In this document: in pieces, positions 6,106 to 7,380 of the stretch
Layout of the letters: each line of letters starts with the position of its first letter
How positions within the stretch are numbered: the first letter of the stretch is position 1
Assembly (NCBI GenBank): GCA_030696465.1
Contig: JAUYSE010000047.1
Location: forward strand, 1 to 7,380
Length of the DNA stretch: 7,380 nucleotides
Origin: Legionellaceae bacterium
GTDB lineage: Bacteria > Pseudomonadota > Gammaproteobacteria > Legionellales > Legionellaceae
Direction of reading: 5' to 3'
Program-made: the position numbers and the translations under genes
The notes under the pieces: generated by a model
Databases searched by the model: none
The model's input: only the letters and a program-made list of their open reading frames with translations
Told to the model about the DNA's origin: nothing

Positions 6106-6117
6106 TAGTGACCGAAC

Positions 6118-6486
6118 TTATCGCTCACTCTGTTTTTTTATTTTTCGCCGTTCTTCTTGTTCAAACGCATATTTTGCTTGTGCTGCGGTGATAACATCGA
6201 CTTCATTACCATAGAGATCAATGCGAGGTGCGTTTTCTTTGTGGGCGCGTAAATAGGCGCTAGAGCTGCTGTAATAATTGAGGGAATCACGTAAGGTTTT
6301 TTTACTACATGGCGGTGTTTCTAGTCTGTTGTAGAAATCTAAGATATCTTCATAAATGCCAATCTTCAAAGGCTTAATGAGATGGCCTTTTTTAAAAAAA
6401 GCAGAAGGAAAGGATTCAGTGAGCCATTGTAAGGCTTCTTTTTTTCGATCTAGCGGTGAAGTAGGTGTCATTTTTATTATAATCAT
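6118..6486 (-). CDS. ProQ/FinO-domain RNA-binding protein
   Basis: This small protein (122 aa) consists almost entirely of a ProQ/FinO domain, an RNA chaperone fold that binds structured sRNAs and mRNA 3' ends. Diagnostic blocks are ALQWLTESFPSAFF (18-31), KPLKIGIYEDIL (38-49), LRDSLNYYSSSSAYLRA (65-81), and RIDLYGNEVDVITAAQAKYA (88-107), followed by a basic tail. E. coli ProQ (232 aa) has a linker and Tudor-like domain that are absent here. The length is nearer to single-domain members such as FinO-type or Legionella RocC-like proteins. ATG 6486 is used; ATG 6471 is an alternative, and neither has a clear Shine-Dalgarno. It lies just downstream of a CsrB/RsmY-like RNA terminator on the same strand. 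Confidence 0.9.
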   Translation of the reverse strand: MIIIKMTPTSPLDRKKEALQWLTESFPSAFFKKGHLIKPLKIGIYEDILDFYNRLETPPCSKKTLRDSLNYYSSSSAYLRAHKENAPRIDLYGNEVDVITAAQAKYAFEQEERRKIKKQSER

Positions 6487-6529
6487 CGTGACTAGTAGCT
6501 ATAAACTAACATATATTTATATATAAGAC

Positions 6530-6567
6530 AAAAAGAAAAAGCCAGAGAATCCTATCCTCTGGCTTTT
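6530..6567 (-). terminator. Strong intrinsic terminator of the CsrB/RsmY-like RNA
   Basis: On the minus strand the 11-bp perfect stem AAAAGCCAGAG / CTCTGGCTTTT (6567-6557 with 6547-6537) encloses the 9-base loop GATAGGATT. It is followed by a tract of T residues interrupted by a single C (6540-6531). The core is GC-rich and the U-tract is long. The loop itself displays an AGGA motif, a common feature of the terminators of CsrA-sequestering RNAs. Confidence 0.88.
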
Positions 6568-6784
6568 GAATTTCGCAGCCATCCATTTTGATTTATATTC
6601 TACCTATCCGTGTATGTAGCAATATAAATCCAACATCCTTGTCCTCGCTTTTCCCTAAGCGGATTCCTGACTTGGCACTCCCTGCCAAGAGGTCTATATC
6701 CATATAGACCATAAAGAGAGAGTACCAATTAAAAAAAAGCGTAGCAAGCCAAATAATACGCATCCCCAAAGAGTTCATTGAAAT
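6532..6784 (-). ncRNA. CsrB/RsmY/RsmZ-class CsrA-sequestering small RNA
   Basis: Five minus-strand hairpins occur in series, each with GGA in its loop. (1) 6710-6691, seven to nine base pairs, loop AUGGAU. (2) 6689-6671, CUUGGCA/UGCCAAG, loop GGGAG. (3) 6661-6646, CGCUU/AAGCG, loop AGGGAA. (4) 6630-6590, a ten-pair stem plus four pairs with one bulge, loop containing ACGGAU. (5) The terminator 6567-6537, loop GAUAGGAUU. Further GGA motifs lie between them, giving 12 between 6765 and 6550. GGA in hairpin loops is the recognition element of CsrA/RsmA, and RNAs built this way titrate that protein. The 3' end is well fixed by the terminator; the 5' end is not. Candidate -10 elements TATACT (6850-6845) and TAAAAT (6796-6791) give about 300 or 250 nt. 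No RNA family model was run. Confidence 0.85.
6731..6761 (-). terminator. Weak stem plus eight-T run, possible nadD terminator
   Basis: On the minus strand GCGTA (6761-6757) can pair with TACGC (6743-6739) across 13 bases, followed at once by eight T residues (6738-6731). It could end the nadD transcript. In that case the small RNA would either begin after it or read through it. A five-pair stem is marginal. Confidence 0.35.
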
Positions 6785-6844
6785 TAGTGTATTTTAACAA
6801 ATTGATTTTGTTGTGTTTTTATTGAGATGTTCGATTTGATGTTC

Positions 6845-6850
6845 AGTATA
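6845..6850 (-). promoter_or_regulatory. Candidate -10 element for the small RNA
   Basis: TATACT on the minus strand is a 5/6 match to the -10 consensus. No good -35 lies 16-18 bases upstream, but that position overlaps the AGAAATTTCT palindrome, as in activator-dependent promoters. With a start near 6838 the palindrome would be centred about 41 bases upstream, a typical class II activator position. TAAAAT at 6796-6791 is an alternative. Confidence 0.4.
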
Positions 6851-6872
6851 CCCCGGATATCTTGTCTAAAAA

Positions 6873-6886
6873 CAAGAAATTTCTTG
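6873..6886. promoter_or_regulatory. LetA/GacA-type response-regulator box
   Basis: CAAGAAATTTCTTG is a perfect 14-bp palindrome. Its ten-base core AGAAATTTCT is identical to the core of TNAGAAATTTCTNA, the motif reported upstream of rsmY and rsmZ in Legionella pneumophila and bound by LetA (a GacA/UvrY orthologue). Only the outermost bases differ (C and G instead of T and A). It sits 39 bases past the nadD stop and upstream of the GGA-rich hairpin array, where an activator of that RNA should bind. Confidence 0.72.
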
Positions 6887-6925
6887 CTGAAGTCCTGTCC
6901 TATTTGGAGTCTTTTAGCCTGAGAA

Positions 6926-7380
6926 TTAACGATACAAACCATTTTTTTGAATGTATTCCCAAACTTTCGGTGGCAAATACTCCGCTGGAGAATCCCCTTG
7001 TTGAATAGTTTGACGAATATTTCGTGAGGCAATAGGATAATCACCTGCGTGCGTACAATATATACGGCCATGCGATTGTTGCAAGAGTTCGCTAGGATCG
7101 CGCGTTTCGTGTTTGATTAAGAGTTCGCGTAAAACAAGGGGAAAAGCTAAGGAGGTTTCTCGATATATCACTAAAAAATGCGCCAACTGAATCAAATGAG
7201 ACCAGTCATGCCAAGTAGGAAGTTGCAGAAAGGTGTCGGCACCCATAATAATGGTGAGCGGTGTCGGCAAGGGATACACCTCGGCGCGTAAAAAATGCAG
7301 GGTGTCGAGGGTATAGGTCGGGCCTGGACGCTCTAATTCCCAAGTGGCGAGCTGAAGCTCAGGATAGTCTTGTATTGCCA
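6926..7380 (-). CDS. nadD: Nicotinate-nucleotide adenylyltransferase, 3' part
   Basis: The gene runs off the right edge; 150 C-terminal residues of an expected 200-220 are visible. NadD adenylates nicotinate mononucleotide to deamido-NAD in the cytoplasm, in NAD biosynthesis. The visible part begins with DYPELQLATWELERPGPTYT (family pattern E..RxGPSYT), continues with DTLHFLRAE, then TIIMGADTF and WHDWSHLIQLAHFLVIYRE. It ends with IASRNIRQTI, the counterpart of the ISSTxIR nucleotide-binding motif, and the C-terminal PPKVWEYIQKNGLY. A GTG at 7279 opens a shorter frame, but family residues continue upstream of it, so it is internal. The N-terminal nucleotide-binding HxGH motif lies outside the window. 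Confidence 0.95.
   Translation of the reverse strand, partial: AIQDYPELQLATWELERPGPTYTLDTLHFLRAEVYPLPTPLTIIMGADTFLQLPTWHDWSHLIQLAHFLVIYRETSLAFPLVLRELLIKHETRDPSELLQQSHGRIYCTHAGDYPIASRNIRQTIQQGDSPAEYLPPKVWEYIQKNGLYR

Noticed and set aside
6593..6778. 61-residue minus-strand open frame in the nadD-ProQ gap
   Set aside because: It lies over the hairpin array, has no Shine-Dalgarno and resembles no family I know. The hairpins and loop GGA motifs explain the sequence better as RNA.
6784..7071. 95-residue minus-strand open frame
   Set aside because: It overlaps the clearly conserved nadD end in another frame and continues across the predicted promoter region; no family features.

Overview
The window looks like part of a moderately AT-rich gammaproteobacterial chromosome. 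I place it near the Legionellales (Legionella, Coxiella or Rickettsiella-like). This is inference, resting on protein character, on gene decay, and on a palindrome that matches the Legionella LetA (GacA-type) box; no rRNA or marker phylogeny was possible.

Left part (1-2800), an accessory-looking stretch. An isolated dTDP-glucose 4,6-dehydratase gene (rfbB, minus strand) is followed by a 312-base gene-free end with palindromic repeats. Next is a decayed two-gene module (1475-1893): the first gene has two nonsense codons and runs directly into the C-terminal part of a helix-turn-helix gene. A complete HicA/HicB toxin-antitoxin pair (minus strand) follows, with a perfect inverted repeat upstream that is probably its operator.

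Middle part (2801-6042). A 180-bp MITE-like element (19-bp terminal inverted repeats, a TA on each side, a 33-bp perfect internal inverted repeat) abuts a three-gene plus-strand operon: a UbiA-family phosphoribosyltransferase, a DprE1-like flavoenzyme and a DprE2-like short-chain reductase. Together these should convert PRPP and polyprenyl phosphate to polyprenyl-phosphoryl-D-arabinose, the donor of D-arabinofuranose. The element's right terminal repeat supplies a good Shine-Dalgarno sequence and the most upstream ATG of the first gene.

Right part (6043-7380), all minus strand. It holds the 3' part of nadD, then a 440-base stretch without a real protein gene, then a small ProQ/FinO-domain RNA chaperone gene. 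The gene-free stretch is the most interesting part of the window. On the minus strand it has five hairpins in series, each showing a GGA motif in its loop, and 12 GGA motifs in about 215 bases. It ends in a strong intrinsic terminator and has an AGAAATTTCT-centred palindrome upstream. This is the architecture of CsrB/RsmY/RsmZ RNAs, which sequester the translational regulator CsrA/RsmA. I interpret it as an unannotated member of that class under GacA/LetA-type control, lying directly upstream of a second RNA-binding regulator.
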